From: Progne subis subis
Lineage: Eukaryota > Chordata > Aves > Passeriformes > Hirundinidae
Reading direction: 5' to 3'
NCBI GenBank assembly: GCA_022316685.1
Contig: JAKJHU010001587.1
Coordinates: 1-64,000, forward strand
Length of the DNA stretch: 64,000 nucleotides
Position numbers and translations under genes: made by a program
Part shown: positions 10,440 through 21,254 of the stretch, piece by piece
How positions within the stretch are numbered: position 1 is the first letter of the stretch
Layout: the number at the start of each line of letters is the position of its first letter
The notes under the pieces: model-generated
Told to the model about the DNA's origin: nothing
Database searches by the model: none
The model's input: the letters and a program-made list of their open reading frames with translations, nothing else

Positions 10440-13378
10440 AGCATGGTAAAAGTTGAATTAACCCTCCTGGTTTCATGCCCAAGGCTTTGTGTGCCAGGCA
10501 GAGGCAGGCAGGACGCAGAGCTGTCAGCAAAGGAAGGGGCCAGCGAGGTGGGGCAGCCGGGGGATGACGACAGCCTGCAGGGACAGAGGCGCAGGGCATG
10601 GACACCGTAGGACAGCCTGGGCTGGAGAGGGCACAGGGATGGGCAGCAGCTGAAAGGCCCTGACACAGCCAACTCCTGCAGCACTTGGGCCATGGCTGCT
10701 GGCCCTGGGCCTGAGCCATGAGCAGGAGACAAGTGACCCTGGCAGGCCTGGGGCCTCATTGCCTCCTTGTCCCTGCTCAGCAGCCTGGCAGGGGCCGCCC
10801 CATGGTGCTGCCCTTGGCATTGCACATCCCCACATCCCAGTGTCCCGGGAAGAGCCCTGAGCACTGAGGGAGGGACAGGATCTGCCTTGGCAGGGGCTGG
10901 GGCTCAGGCCTTGGCCCTTTGCATTCCTGAAACACATGCAGGTTTGCTGAGCATCAGAGACACCTTTGCCTTGTTTGTCCCCACCTGTCATCACTGCTGC
11001 TGCAGTGTTCTGCTCTAACTGGAACCCGGGGACACTTTCAGAGTCGTGTCCCTCAATGGGACCCATTTAACTTGGAGAAACTTCAGTGCTTCATTATCGT
11101 TTGGAGTTATTGAAAAGTTTTTTAAACACTCTCAGAGACTGAATCTGATGTAAACATCAAAAGCCCCAAGAAACTAATTAAAGTCCTTGTGCTGTGCCTG
11201 TGCTGCTGAGCTGGACCAAACTCCTGGCACAGAGGCAGCTCATGCAATCAAGAAAAGCTTCAAAAAGACATTTCTCCTGAGGAGCACCTCCTCTCCCAGC
11301 CCAGCAGGGCTGAGGGCACTACTGCAGGTACCTAACAGGAGTGAAGCAGACAGAGGTTAAAGCAACATGAAGGATAATTCTGAGAATATTCACTGATAAA
11401 TCTTCACAACTTTTGAAAATACTGAGCTTCTTCATGGAGAAATCTTCACCACTCCTGACACAGTAAGTCTCTGGCTGCAGGGATCTCCTCAAGCTGACCC
11501 AGGACAGGACTGACATGACTGTAAGGATGGCTCTGCTGCCCTTTCTGCTTTGGGGGAGGATGTGCTCCAGCGGGGCTGCCCTGGGCACCGTCAGAGGGAC
11601 AGGGCAGGACGGCTCCTGCTGCCAGGGACGGCTGCAGGGGCTGAAGCTGGGGCTGCAGCCAGGGGTGCCCAGGGCTGTCGTGCAGAGCAGCTCCTGCAGC
11701 CCTGAGGGCTCTTGGCCAGGCCAGGGCATCTGCCACCTGCCAGGGGCAGCTCTCAGCCTGCCTGGGAGCTCCCATGGATGGTGGAGGGGAGCTGTGGGTG
11801 CAGGAGTGACTCCTGCCAGGGCAGGTCCTGCTGCTGTGGAGAGGGTGCTGTGTGGGCCAGGGCTGCTCAGAGCTCCAACTCATGCCCAGGTCATTTCTGA
11901 GGGTATTTTTCATGAGCTCATTCAGGGCAGGAGTTTCTCGCTTGAGTCTCTGCGTTCTTCAATCTGTGCTCCTGTTCTTCCCTGGCTCAATTTGGTGGGA
12001 ATGGAAACTCAGCTGTGCAGGGCAGAGCAGGGCGAGGCTCTTAAAACATGACACAATTTCCCTGGGAACCTCAGCAAGTGCCTCCAGCTCCCCAGCTCCA
12101 GATCCATGCAGCATCCCCTTTCCATGGTGCCCAGGCCTGGGGGAGCTGTTCTTTAATCCCTGCAGCCCCGAGCAGCTGCAGGGCAGAGCTGGCCCAGGGG
12201 CTGGGCTGGGCTCTGGCAGCACTGGCAGGGAAGGAGCCCGGGGCCACAGGAACAGCTCGGGCTGGGACAGCTCCAGCAGCAGAGGCGTGGGCAGGGAGGG
12301 AGGGAGGCAGTGCTGAGGGAAGCCCTGCTGCAGGGGAGATGTGGCACCTGCCGGCCCTGCCCTGCAGGGCACACACTGCCCTGAGCAGCACAGCTCTTGT
12401 GTCCCCTCGCAGCCAGCACAGCCCTCAGCCCGGGGGCTCGGGGCCCTCAGTCCCCTCCTGGGCCGGCAGAGCAGCCCCAGAGATGAAGGGCATCTCTCCT
12501 GCCATGTGCCCATTCCCTGCTGACCAGGGCCTGAGGGCCACTGTCCTGCACTGCTGCTGCCTGCCAGGGGCTGTGCAGGGCTGGGCAGGGAAAGGCTTTT
12601 CCTCAGGGCCCAGCTCTCTCTCTCTCCTTGCCTTGCCCAGCTGCTCCTGGCATTGCTGACGGGCTCTCTGGGAATGGCAGTTCCAGCTGCAGGCTCAGGC
12701 CCAGCCCTTGGGCTCCTCCTGTGCAGGCTGAGCACAGAAATGGGGTGTCCCAGCTCCCTCTGCCCTGGGGAGCTCTGGGCAGGCAGGCTGGGAATGAGCT
12801 GACTCTCCCAGACTTTGGGAAAGGCAGGAGCCACTTTGTGTGCCAGGGAGCCCTCTGCTCTCAGCAGTGTCTCCTGGCTTTCCAGGGTAACACAGGACTG
12901 GAGGTCAGAAAGGTGCAAGTCCAGGGCAGCTGGGAACAGGAGAGAGAGACAGAGCAGCTCCCCTCAGTCTGCACTAAGACAATCCTCCTGCCTCACTGTA
13001 CTCTCTGTTCTCCCCAGGTTGCAGCAGAATCTCTTGTTCTGCCTCCTGCAATCCCCATCCCTTCACCCTAGCAGCTCCTGTGCCTTAGGAGGAGATTCTT
13101 TGTCCAAATTCAAACACCAGGACTGGCCCCTGCCCTCACTGTTCCCCTGCACTGACTGGGGGTCAGGGCTGACTCCCTGGTGTGCTGCAGGACCAGATCT
13201 GGCTCCTCACTGAATATTGGCCAGCAGTAATCAGTGCTACAGCAACCAATATTAATGAAGTTCTGCTAGACGTACACATAGGGGTGGTATTTAGTGGCAG
13301 GGAATGGTCTGTGAGAAAGGGCTTTGACTCTTCTATGAGAAATCTCCTGTCAAACTTCACTATCTTTCCTCCTACAGG
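10440..13378 (-). repeat. Duplicon A, copy 3 (complete, left arm)
   Basis: Reverse complement of 47,697-50,560, and in part of 1-2,080. It ends exactly at the splice acceptor before the OR pseudogene at 13,401, so it is the upstream region of that gene. Open frames such as 11,959-12,918 (319 codons, minus strand) are long but lie in about 65% GC DNA, overlap other open frames and have no recognisable domain; I treat them as chance. Bases 13,080-13,378 are the likely 3' part of a 5'-UTR intron. Confidence 0.85.
13360..13378 (+). other. Predicted splice acceptor upstream of the OR start
   Basis: A pyrimidine tract with CTTTCCTCCTACAG immediately precedes GTTGAAACAACC and, 23 bases on, the OR start codon. 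The same tract and AG occur in mirror position at about 47,697-47,715 in the other arm. An untranslated exon spliced to the coding exon is usual for olfactory receptor genes. The donor was not located. Confidence 0.55.
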
Positions 13379-13400
13379 TTGAAACAACCAGACACTGCAA

Positions 13401-14332
13401 ATGTCCAACAGCAGCTCCATCAGCCACTTCCTCTTGCTGCCATTGGCAGACAGGCGGCAGCTGCAGCTCCTGCACTTCTGCCTCTTCCTGGGCATCTCCT
13501 GGCTGCCCTCCTGGCCAACAGCCTCATCATCAGCACCGTAGCCTGTGGCCACCTCCTGCACACGCCATGTTCTTCTTCCTGCTCAACCTGGCCTCAACCG
13601 AACCTGGGCTCCATCTGCCACCACTGTCCCCAAAGCCATGCACAATTCCCTCTGGGACACCAGGAACATTTCCCACGAAGGATGTGCTGCTCAGGTGTTT
13701 CTGTTTGTATTTTTCATTCAGCAGAGGTTTCCCTCCTGACCATCATGTGCTACGACCGCTACGTGTCCATCTGCAAACCCCTGCACTACAGGACCCTCCT
13801 GGGCAGCAGAGCTTGTGCCCACATGGCAGCAGCTGCCTGGGCCAGTGCCTTTCTCTACGCTCTGCTGCACACAGCCAATACATTTTCTCTGCCGCTGTGT
13901 AAGGGCAATGCCCTGGGCCAGTTCTTCTGTGAAGTGCCACAGATCCTCAAGCTCTCCTGCTCACACTCCAAAATCAGGGAGCTTTGGATTACTGTGGTTG
14001 GTACCATTTTAGCTTCTGGCTGTTTTGTGTTCATTGTTTTCTCCTATGTGCAGATCTTCAGGGCCGTGCTGAGGATCCCCTCTGAGCAGGGACGGCACAA
14101 AGCCTTTTCCACCTGCCTCCCTCACCTGGCTGTGCTCTCCCTGTTCCTCAGCACTGGCACAGTTGCCTACCTGAAGCCCCCCTCCATCTCCTCCCCATCC
14201 CTGGATCTGGCCCTGTCAGTTCTGTATTCAATGGTGCCTCCAGCCCTGAACCCCCTCATCTACAGCCTGAGGAACCAGGAGCTCAAGGCTGCAGTGTGGA
14301 CACTGATCACTGGGCAATTTCAGAAACATTAA
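13401..14332 (+). pseudogene. OR14-like olfactory receptor pseudogene, left arm
   Basis: A one-exon receptor of the avian OR14-like (gamma-c) type. It begins MSNSSSISHFLLLPLA at 13,401 and ends at a stop at 14,330. Recognisable parts are the TM1 region (LAALLANSLIIS), MFFFLLNLA of TM2, CYDRYVSICKPLHY after TM3, KAFSTCLPHL before TM6, and NPLIYSLRNQE after TM7. The second half, from about 13,720 to the stop, is one clean frame. The first half needs five single-base corrections: losses near 13,498, 13,566 and 13,718 and gains near 13,601 and 13,619. The ORF starting at 13,379 is therefore not the true protein; its first 30 residues are out of frame. Several indels fall in C or T runs, so sequencing error is possible. 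The mirror copy at 46,752-47,671 is broken at other sites. Confidence 0.85.
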
Positions 14333-14362
14333 ACTGCTGTCCAATTTCTGCAAATCACTTGT

Positions 14363-14368
14363 AATAAA
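14363..14368 (+). promoter_or_regulatory. Polyadenylation signal after the OR pseudogene
   Basis: AATAAA about 30 bases after the stop codon, within GTAATAAAAGTC. The other arm has ATTAAA-like sequence at the equivalent place (about 46,710-46,725, minus strand). Confidence 0.5.
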
Positions 14369-14534
14369 AGTCATCTTTCATAGAACTTGTACATTTGGTT
14401 GTTGAGTTTTTATTCTTTTTTTTTAGTTTTCAATGGTGTTCACAAATCAAGGCCATAGTTTTTCTTCTTTCCACCTTTACTGTGGCCCCACACTGTGTCA
14501 ATAGGAAGCTATGCTCTCAGTACCTATAAATGAG

Positions 14535-15271
14535 CTAAAGGATCTCCCAGCAGAGATTTCTCAATAGATCCCCCTTTGTTCCCCTTCTCTGGAGCTGCAG
14601 CAGCAATGTCTGTGTGCAGAGCTGGGGCAGATCAGTGCTGGCACAGCAGCTGTGCCCGGCAGCAGCAGCACTTGGTGTTGCCAGTGCTGCTCCCGTGCCC
14701 CTGCCCCGCTGCCCTCCTGGCCCTGGTGCTGCTGTAGGGCCTGAGTGCTCTCGGGGCCGGGCACAGTGCTGGGGGTGGCAGTGCCGGGGCTGCAGCAGGG
14801 ACAGGCCATGGGCACTGCTGGGGCAGCGCTGACACCTCAGGGCAGGGCCTGGGGGCTCCAGGATCCTTGCCCAGGCTCTCTCCAGCACACGCCCAGGCCC
14901 AATGCTCAGCAGAGAAAAGCCCCGTGAGCAGTCCCAGGGTGGCCGTGGGCAGGCTGGGGGGCAAACAGCATCACACCATGGGAACGTCCCTTGGGGAGCA
15001 GGATCATCCTACAAGTGCTGCAGGAATTGTCTGCAGGCTCCTGCAGTGCCTCAGGCTGTTCCCTTGCCAGAGGCACCACAGGCCATGGGGGCACATATGG
15101 GCTGCTGTGTCTGGCTGTGGGGCTCCCTGTTCTGGGCAGTGAGGAGGGGCTGCAGAGGCTCTGCAGGACTGACAGGATGGGCTTTGGGGCTGTGAGGAGA
15201 AGCTGAGGGACCTGGGCTGCTGGACCTTCTGAAGAGGAGGCCCAGGGCTCATCCTGCAACTGCTGCAAGGG
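14535..15271 (+). repeat. GC-rich OR 3'-flanking segment, left arm
   Basis: Reverse complement of 45,805-46,551 with few differences; a more distant relative lies at 21,255-21,700, again just downstream of OR sequence. No frame has a recognisable domain. It connects the OR pseudogene to the CR1 element in both arms. Confidence 0.75.
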
Positions 15272-17063
15272 TGGTTTCAGAGAATCACAGAATTGGCCAG
15301 GTGTAAAAACACCTTGGAGATCATCAAGCCCAACCTGTGCCCTGATACCACCTTGTGTCCCCTGAGCCTCCTCTTCTCCAGGATAAACAACCCCAGCTCC
15401 CTCAGCCGCTCCTCTCAGGGCTCGTGTTCCAGACCCCTCACCAGCCTTGTTTCCCTTCTCTGGACATGTTCCAGCCCCTCCATGTCCTTCCTAAATTGGG
15501 GGCACAGAACTGCATACACCACTCGAGGTGCTGCCTCACCAGTGCTGAGTACAGGGGAAGAATCACTGCCCTGCTCCTGCTGGCCACACCATTCCTGATC
15601 CAGGCCAGGTGCCATTGGCCCTTCTTGGCCACCTGGGCACACTGCTGGCTCATGTCCAGCCTGCTGTCCATCAGTGCCCCAGATCCCTTTCTGCCTGGGA
15701 CACTCTCCAGCCACTCTGTCCCCAGCCTGTAGCACTGCAGGGGTTGTTGTGGCCAAAGTGCAGGACCCAGCCCTTGGTCTTGTTAAACCTCCCAGTGTTG
15801 GATTTGGGCCCTGGATCCAGCCTGTCCAGGTCCCTGTGCAGAGCCCTCCTACCCTCCAGCAGATCCACACTCACACCCAGCTTGGTGTCATCTGCAAATT
15901 TGCTGATGGTGGACTCAGTCCCCTCATCCAGATCATCAATGCAGACATTGAAATTCACTCTGGCTGGGTCTGATCCCTCAGCCATCCTGTGGGTGCCCTG
16001 TGATGGCTCTCCAGGTGATCTGTTCCAGAACCTTGCTGGGCACCGAGGTCAGGCTGACAGGCCTGGAGTTCCCCAGATCCTCCTTCCAGCCCTTCTTGGG
16101 GATGGGCTCACATTGGCACCTCCAGTCCTCTGAGACCTCCTGCAGAGCCAGGACTGATGAGAAATGATGGAGAGCAGCTTGGTGAGCTCCTCCACCAGCT
16201 GCCTCATCCCCCTTGGATGGATTCCATCTGGTCCCAGAGACACCTGTGAGCATCTGAGTGGCTCAGCAGGTCACCAGCTGCTTCCTCCTGGATTCCAGGA
16301 TGGCTGTTCTGCTTCCTGGGCCCATCTACCAGCACAGGAGAACACTTGTCCTGAGGACAACCTGTCTGATTGTTGAAAACTGAGACGAACAAGGTGTTAA
16401 GCAGCTCAGCCTTTTCCTCATCTCTAGTTACTATATTCCTCACAGCATTCAATAAAAACTAAAGGTTCTTCTTATCCCACATTTTGCTATAAATTTATTT
16501 GTGGAAACATTTTAATTTTTCAGAAAACTGGCCAGGTTAAATTTTAACTGATCTTTCATCTCTCTAATTTTCTTTCCCCATGACCTAACAACATCCTTAA
16601 ACATTTCCTGATTTGCCTGACCTTCTGTCAGAGGTGTTGCAGCTATTTATTTTTTTTTTTTTCCTGAGTTCCCACAAAAGTACCATGGACTGCCAGGCCC
16701 ATCATTTTCCTCACTGGCTCATCTTTTGGCACACCAGGACAGGATGCTCCTCTCCCCTTAAGATTCCTTTCTTGAAGTGTGTCCATCCTTACTGGACTCT
16801 CCTATTTTTAAGGGCTGTTTCTCCTAAAAACAATCAGTACCTGATTTGGTACTCCCCAAATCTGCATCCTATAGAGGCCAAAGTCTGCCCTCCATAATTT
16901 CAGTGTAGATGTTTTGTTGATGCCTTTCCTTCTTTCCCAGAATTCTGGAAAGTTGATTATTTCATGGTCACTGCACCCCAGGCAGCCTCAGTCCATCACA
17001 TCTCCCACCAGCCCTTCTCTGTTTGTGAACAGCAGCAGACAGAGCTTTCCTTGGCAGTGGGAG
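15272..17063 (-). mobile_element. CR1 LINE, 5'-truncated, left arm
   Basis: Minus-strand CR1 non-LTR retrotransposon. The frame from 15,985 down to 15,671 shows the reverse-transcriptase active-site region [20 protein letters not shown]. Upstream fragments (16,452-16,204) show EEKAELLNTLFVSVF and other linker sequence, and 16,914-17,063 is the older end-domain region. Several frameshifts separate the pieces, so it is dead. The 3' terminus near 15,272 has the CR1-type GATTCTCTGA ending. The 5' side is cut at 17,063 by an LTR. The mirror copy is 44,006-45,800. Confidence 0.85.
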
Positions 17064-17525
17064 TGTTACCAACAATTTGGTAAAATAAAAAAACTCCTTA
17101 ACACCAATGTAGCATTTAGAAGCAGCGTTGTTTATTTGGCTGGATGCACGGGGGAACAGCTCCTCCCAATGCCGTGCATGCTGAGTGCAGGAAAGTTTCT
17201 GTTTATATTCTCTATTTTGCATACATATTCATTGATGGTTCTGAACTAAACATACACACAATTATCATTTACATGGAATCATTTACGTATTTCCCTTCCC
17301 TGTTTCCACGCACTCTTCTGTCCTGGGGGTCTCTCTAGTGGTCTCTGGTGCTCACAGACCCCAATGTTCCAGTCAGCCTGGCTGAGCTGGCAGGACACTG
17401 AGGCTGGTGAATTTCCAGGCCCCTTCTTACACAATGGGCATGGTGTGGTTCCCATGGGCCAGTGGTTTTGGAGAATGAGCATTGTGTTAGCTCACCAGGT
17501 GTGGACCATTTATCATCTGGTAACA
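17064..17525 (-). mobile_element. Solo LTR truncating the left-arm CR1
   Basis: On the minus strand it begins TGTTACCAGATG and ends TTGTTGGTAACA, giving 8-base terminal inverted repeats (TGTTACCA / TGGTAACA) of the TG...CA type. An AATAAA lies on the minus strand at 17,131-17,136, about 70 bases from the 3' end, as in a retroviral R-U5 region. Flanks GTGGGAG and TGAGGTC do not form a clear target duplication, so either the site has diverged or one flank was rearranged. Confidence 0.65.
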
Positions 17526-17746
17526 TGAGGTCACAGAGTGGGCTATGACATCACTGAAGAGGCTATGTGAGGTCATTGAGCAGCTATGATATCATAGGCC
17601 ATCTCTGTGACATCACAGAGCCATCTGTGTTGATCATTCCACCCCAGCCCCACCCCCCCCCCATGAAGTCCAATGCAGTTCATGCTGAACGGGGTCCCCT
17701 GTTCCATGGTATCCCCATGGTCCATCTGGAGCCACAGCCTCCACCA
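17526..17746. other. Short segment with repeated TGACATCA-like words
   Basis: Between 17,526 and 17,625 the words GAGGTCACAGAG, TATGACATCACT, TGAGGTCATTGA, TATGATATCATAG and GTGACATCACAGAG follow one another, resembling half or full CRE-type palindromes. There is no gene nearby, so I give no function. The remainder shows a C run at about 17,652-17,661 and nothing else I recognise. Confidence 0.4.
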
Positions 17747-19130
17747 AAGGATGTTCCACAGGATCGACCCCAGAGCCTGACACGGGGACAAGGGGCTGGG
17801 CTGTGTGACCAGGACATCAAGGACGTGCATTATCCAGGTCACTGTGGCCTGGCTTGGGTTTCCCAGGGCAGGAAAGATGTCTGGCAGCTGCAGCAGGGTT
17901 AGGGAAGGGCCCCAAGGTGGGGCTGGAGCCCTTTGGCTGTGAGCAGAGGCTGAGGGAGCTGGGCTTGTCCAGCCCAGAGCAGGGAAGGCTGAGGGGCTCC
18001 TCATGCCAGCCTGGCAGTGCCACCGAGGAGGTGATGGAGAACACAGAGCCAGGCTCTTCACTGGGGGCCTGGTGGGAGAAAAAAGACAATGATATAGGGT
18101 GAAAGAGGGGAGCTTCAGCCAGGACAGGAGGAAACCTTTGTTCCCATGGGCTCAGCCAGATGCTGAGATGCTGCCATCTCCCTGTCCTTTGGGATTTTCC
18201 AATCCAGACCAAATCAAGCCTTGAACCACTTGGTCTGGCCCAGTTTCTGACAGCTTGGGCTGCTGACTTGCTGAGGTCCTTTCCAATTCAGCTTTCTAAT
18301 GATCCTGGGACAGTGCTGGGCCCTGTTTTACACTGGAGCACAGCAGATGGGACAGGAGCCCTGCAGGGCTGTACAGGACCTGCAGCTTGCGAGGTGCATG
18401 AGCACATCTTCACTAGCTGGGTCATTTGAGCACTCTTAAAAAAAATTAAAGTTTTCCGACCAGGAGAGACCAGGAATTTCCTGGAATTGTATGATGGCAG
18501 GAGAAGGAATCCTGATCTTCCCCTCCATTTGTGTCACTGGCTGGACTTCTGTTTTTCATGGGGCTGTTCCTTCCCTTGGATTTGTTGGCTGACAATAAAT
18601 GAACATCCCTCTGTGTCTCAGGCAGCTCCTTCTGCAAGGAAAGCAGGTGGGAGTTGGTGCCAAGGAGCTGAAAGCTGCAGGTGCAGCCTGGAGAGGAGGA
18701 AGCTCAGATTGGCACAAGGCTGCTCTGAGTCCCAGGGGCTGGAGGAGGGAAATGGTGGGGTGGGGGTAGGGGAAAAGTGATTGTCAGCCATGAAGGGTCA
18801 TATTGATTTTTCATATCTATTCAGAGTGCACGAGGAGTTTCTGATCATCAATATCAATTGGAGATTGCTGATATCAATCTATAAACAGGAAAACAAAACT
18901 AAACAGGACAAAAAATTTCCCTGCATTTTTCAAAGACATAGTGTATTCTCTTTGAACATACTTCAATTATCTGTCTAAGTAACAACATAAGAATTGAAGA
19001 CTTGAAATTAAATTATTCCCAGGGGCTTGTCTTGTTTAGGGTGTTTTGAAATACTAATGAGCCTTTGGCACTGAATTCCTGAACTGAAGAACTAAGACTG
19101 AGCAAGCCTCTGGAGAACTAAAATTCATCA
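17747..19130 (+). repeat. Duplicated block D, copy 1, with a CR1 tail
   Basis: Matches 51,515-52,620 in the same orientation, with indels. The first part (about 17,780-18,312) is the 3' end of a CR1 LINE: GAGCAGAGGCTGAGGGAGCT, the GCTTCAGCCAGGACAGGAGG region and a terminal AATGATCCTGGGA. The second shared part is at 18,780-19,030, including ATTGCTGATATCAATC and AATCTATAAACAGGAAAA. Bases 18,312-18,780 have no partner I can identify and hold no supported gene. Confidence 0.75.
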
Positions 19131-19284
19131 GGGAACCTCCAAGCTGCTGAGTATCCATGCTCAGCAGAGCAGAGGAATCTATTCTAAATAGATTCTAATA
19201 GATTGCTCAGCAGAGCAATCTATTTAAATTGAATACATTCCAGGGGTTTCCACCTGCTAAAGGACTATAAGCTCACGTGCAGGC

Positions 19285-19625
19285 ACAGGGGCTCCATGCT
19301 GGCATCTGAGGGGTCTCTGGGCTCCTGAGGATCTGTTTGGTCACACTCATTCACAGGGGTTCCATGGTGACATCCCAGGGGTCCTTAATCTTCCCAAGGG
19401 TCATGAGGTGACAGACAGTCACAGGGCTGCACAGTGACAACAGAGGGGTCTCTATGCTGCCAAGGAGCCAATTTGTCCCAGGCAGTGGCAGGAGTCCAGT
19501 GGTGACATCCCTGTGCTCCTAAAGAACAGCGAGGTCACAGACACTCACAGGGCTCCATGGGGACATCCCAGGAGTCTCCAGGCTGCCAAAGAGCTGGGAT
19601 GTCACAGACACTCACAGGGGTTCCT
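19285..19625 (+). repeat. ~65-bp tandem repeat, about 5 units
   Basis: Recurrent words are TCACAGGGGYTCCATGGTGACATCC, then a GGGGTCTC- or AGTCTCCA-like core with GCTCCTGA or GCTGCCAA, then GAGGTCACAGACACT. Units start near 19,288, 19,352, 19,420, 19,486, 19,547 and 19,615. The units differ substantially from each other. Confidence 0.6.
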
Positions 19626-20240
19626 GTCATGGACAGAGTGGGAGCTTCAGGCAAAATTTATTAAACAAGTTCCTGTTGGGTCACACGGTGCAGAAAGGAC
19701 CCCCAACACCCCAATCATACCCCCAAGCTCCCCAAACCAGGCTTTACAAACTCTTTCTGTGAGAGGATCCTGGGACTTACTGGATCCAATCCCAGCCGCA
19801 GACTTTATTAAAGATTTCTGTGTAAAGGATTATAGAGGTGGAATTGAACCTTTGTACAACTTTGTCCCACAACAATAAGGATGGCAAACCAGAAGTATTT
19901 GTGCACGTATAGATATGACTGATTATGATCATGGTTAGACAGAAAGGTCTTAATCAGAATTACCTACTCCATAGGGTAGGAGCTGTAACACCTATTTTAT
20001 TATAGTGCTCTAGGAAGCAATTTTGAGGCAATTGTATTAAAGCAAAAGCTGTTATTAAGTAGAGATGGGTGTCTCTCCCTCAGACCAATGATCCTGGGCA
20101 AATCTCAGCCTCAGGCAGTGACCTTGAGGGTGTCTCCACTCCAGGGAGGAATCTTCATACCCCATCAAGAATGGAACTGTCAGGAGATGCTGCAGTTAAA
20201 ATTTGGGGCAGGGCCCTTCTAGTCTGAAGTGCTGCCCTGT
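19626..20240. other. Unassigned DNA
   Basis: A+T-rich sequence without a supported gene. A stretch AAAATTTATTAAAC near 19,655 could be a reversed polyadenylation region of a decayed LTR, but no ends are visible. I see nothing else. Confidence 0.4.
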
Positions 20241-20865
20241 CAGTGAGATGTGCCCAGGCTGTGCCAGCTCAGCAGCTCTGCAGAAGCACTCAGTGGTGTC
20301 ACTTGGTTGTTCCTTTCTCTGGGCATTTTTCCAGCTCTGCCACAGCTTCAGCTCCCTCTCAGGGTGCTGAACTTGGGGATGGAGGAGTCAGGCTGCTTTC
20401 AGCACCCCAAAAGCAGCATGACCTCCTCTTCTTCATTTCCCACTGGGGACTTTGCAAACAGAGCCTTGTTGGAGTTGTCTGAGCCCATTCCAGGCAGAGC
20501 CTCCTGCTCCAGCAGGAACTGCCTTTCCTGTGCCATGGCCAGGCCAGGTCCCGCTGCAGGAAAAGCCCCAGGCCAGCCCCAACACAGTGAAGGCCTCGGG
20601 CACAAGTGCAGAGTGCTGGGAGCTGTGCCAGGAGAGCCTGGGACACCAAAGGCACCTTGGCAGCAGCAGCTCCCTGCAGGCCATGGCCAGAAGCCTCCCT
20701 TGGCAACCCGGCCTGGTGGCCACCACTGCAGAGCTGCTGGGGCAGGGGCTGATTTCTGCCTGGGCTCTGCCCCAGCCCACAGAGTGTGAGCTCAGCCCTG
20801 ACTCGGGCACAGCCCTTGTGCCTGGGCCCTGCAAAGCCTAAAGGTCACCTGTGCCACCCTGGTGC
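20241..20865. other. GC-rich DNA upstream of an OR relic
   Basis: Open frames run on both strands (for example 20,250-20,789 plus and 20,433-20,834 minus) with no recognisable domain. The composition and position resemble the OR-flanking DNA elsewhere in the window, but no clear match was found by eye. No gene called. Confidence 0.4.
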
Positions 20866-20994
20866 CCATCCCTGGATCTGACACTGTCACTTCTGTACTC
20901 GCTGGTGCCTCCAACACTGAACCCCCTCATCTGGAGCCTGAGGAACCAGGAGTGTGAGGATGGCCTGAGGAATATGACCACTCTGTGCTTTTCA
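20866..20994 (+). pseudogene. OR14-like TM7 and C-terminal relic
   Basis: About 43 codons in frame. PSLDLTLSLLYSLVPP then TLNPLIWSLRNQE is the end of TM6/TM7 and the C-terminal tail of an OR14-like receptor, matching 14,195-14,290 closely at protein level. The conserved NPxxY tyrosine is replaced by Trp. Nothing of TM1-TM6 lies upstream, and the frame runs on past the usual stop. Downstream DNA at 21,255-21,700 resembles the 3' flank of the other OR copies, so this is a third, deleted member of the same family. Confidence 0.85.
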
Positions 20995-21117
20995 GAAATA
21001 ATCGAGTGCCTCTTTGTTTCTGCATAGCATTCAGAATGGGACTTATTCCAGGCCCAGACTGCTTTTGTGCCATGTGTCTTTTTTGTTATTCTAATTGGTG
21101 TATTTTAATTTTCCTCT

Positions 21118-21142
21118 TTTTTTTTTTTTTTTTTTTTTTTAA
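21118..21142 (+). repeat. Poly(T) tract
   Basis: About 23 T residues followed by AAATATATTTT, with AATAAA at 21,255. Possibly the tail of a decayed retroposed element; no element identified. Confidence 0.7.
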
Positions 21143-21254
21143 ATATATTTTCCAAAAAGGATCCCATTGGTCACTGTATTTCTACATCGGCACCTCCCAT
21201 GCTTGTGTTAAGCAGAGACAGTAAGGAGTCATCATCACTGTGCATTTATGTAAA

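Noticed and set aside
11959..12918. Minus-strand ORF of 319 codons, with copies at 48,311-48,979 and 34-540
   Set aside because: Copies of duplicon A differ in frame and length of this ORF, and its Pro/Ala/Ser-rich product has no recognisable domain; GC-rich noncoding DNA explains it.
13379..14332. Reading this 317-codon ORF as an intact olfactory receptor
   Set aside because: Only the second half is receptor sequence in frame; the true start is at 13,401 in another frame and five indels lie between.
17057..17532. Target-site duplication of the solo LTR at 17,064
   Set aside because: GTGGGAG and TGAGGTC share only short partial words; not convincing.
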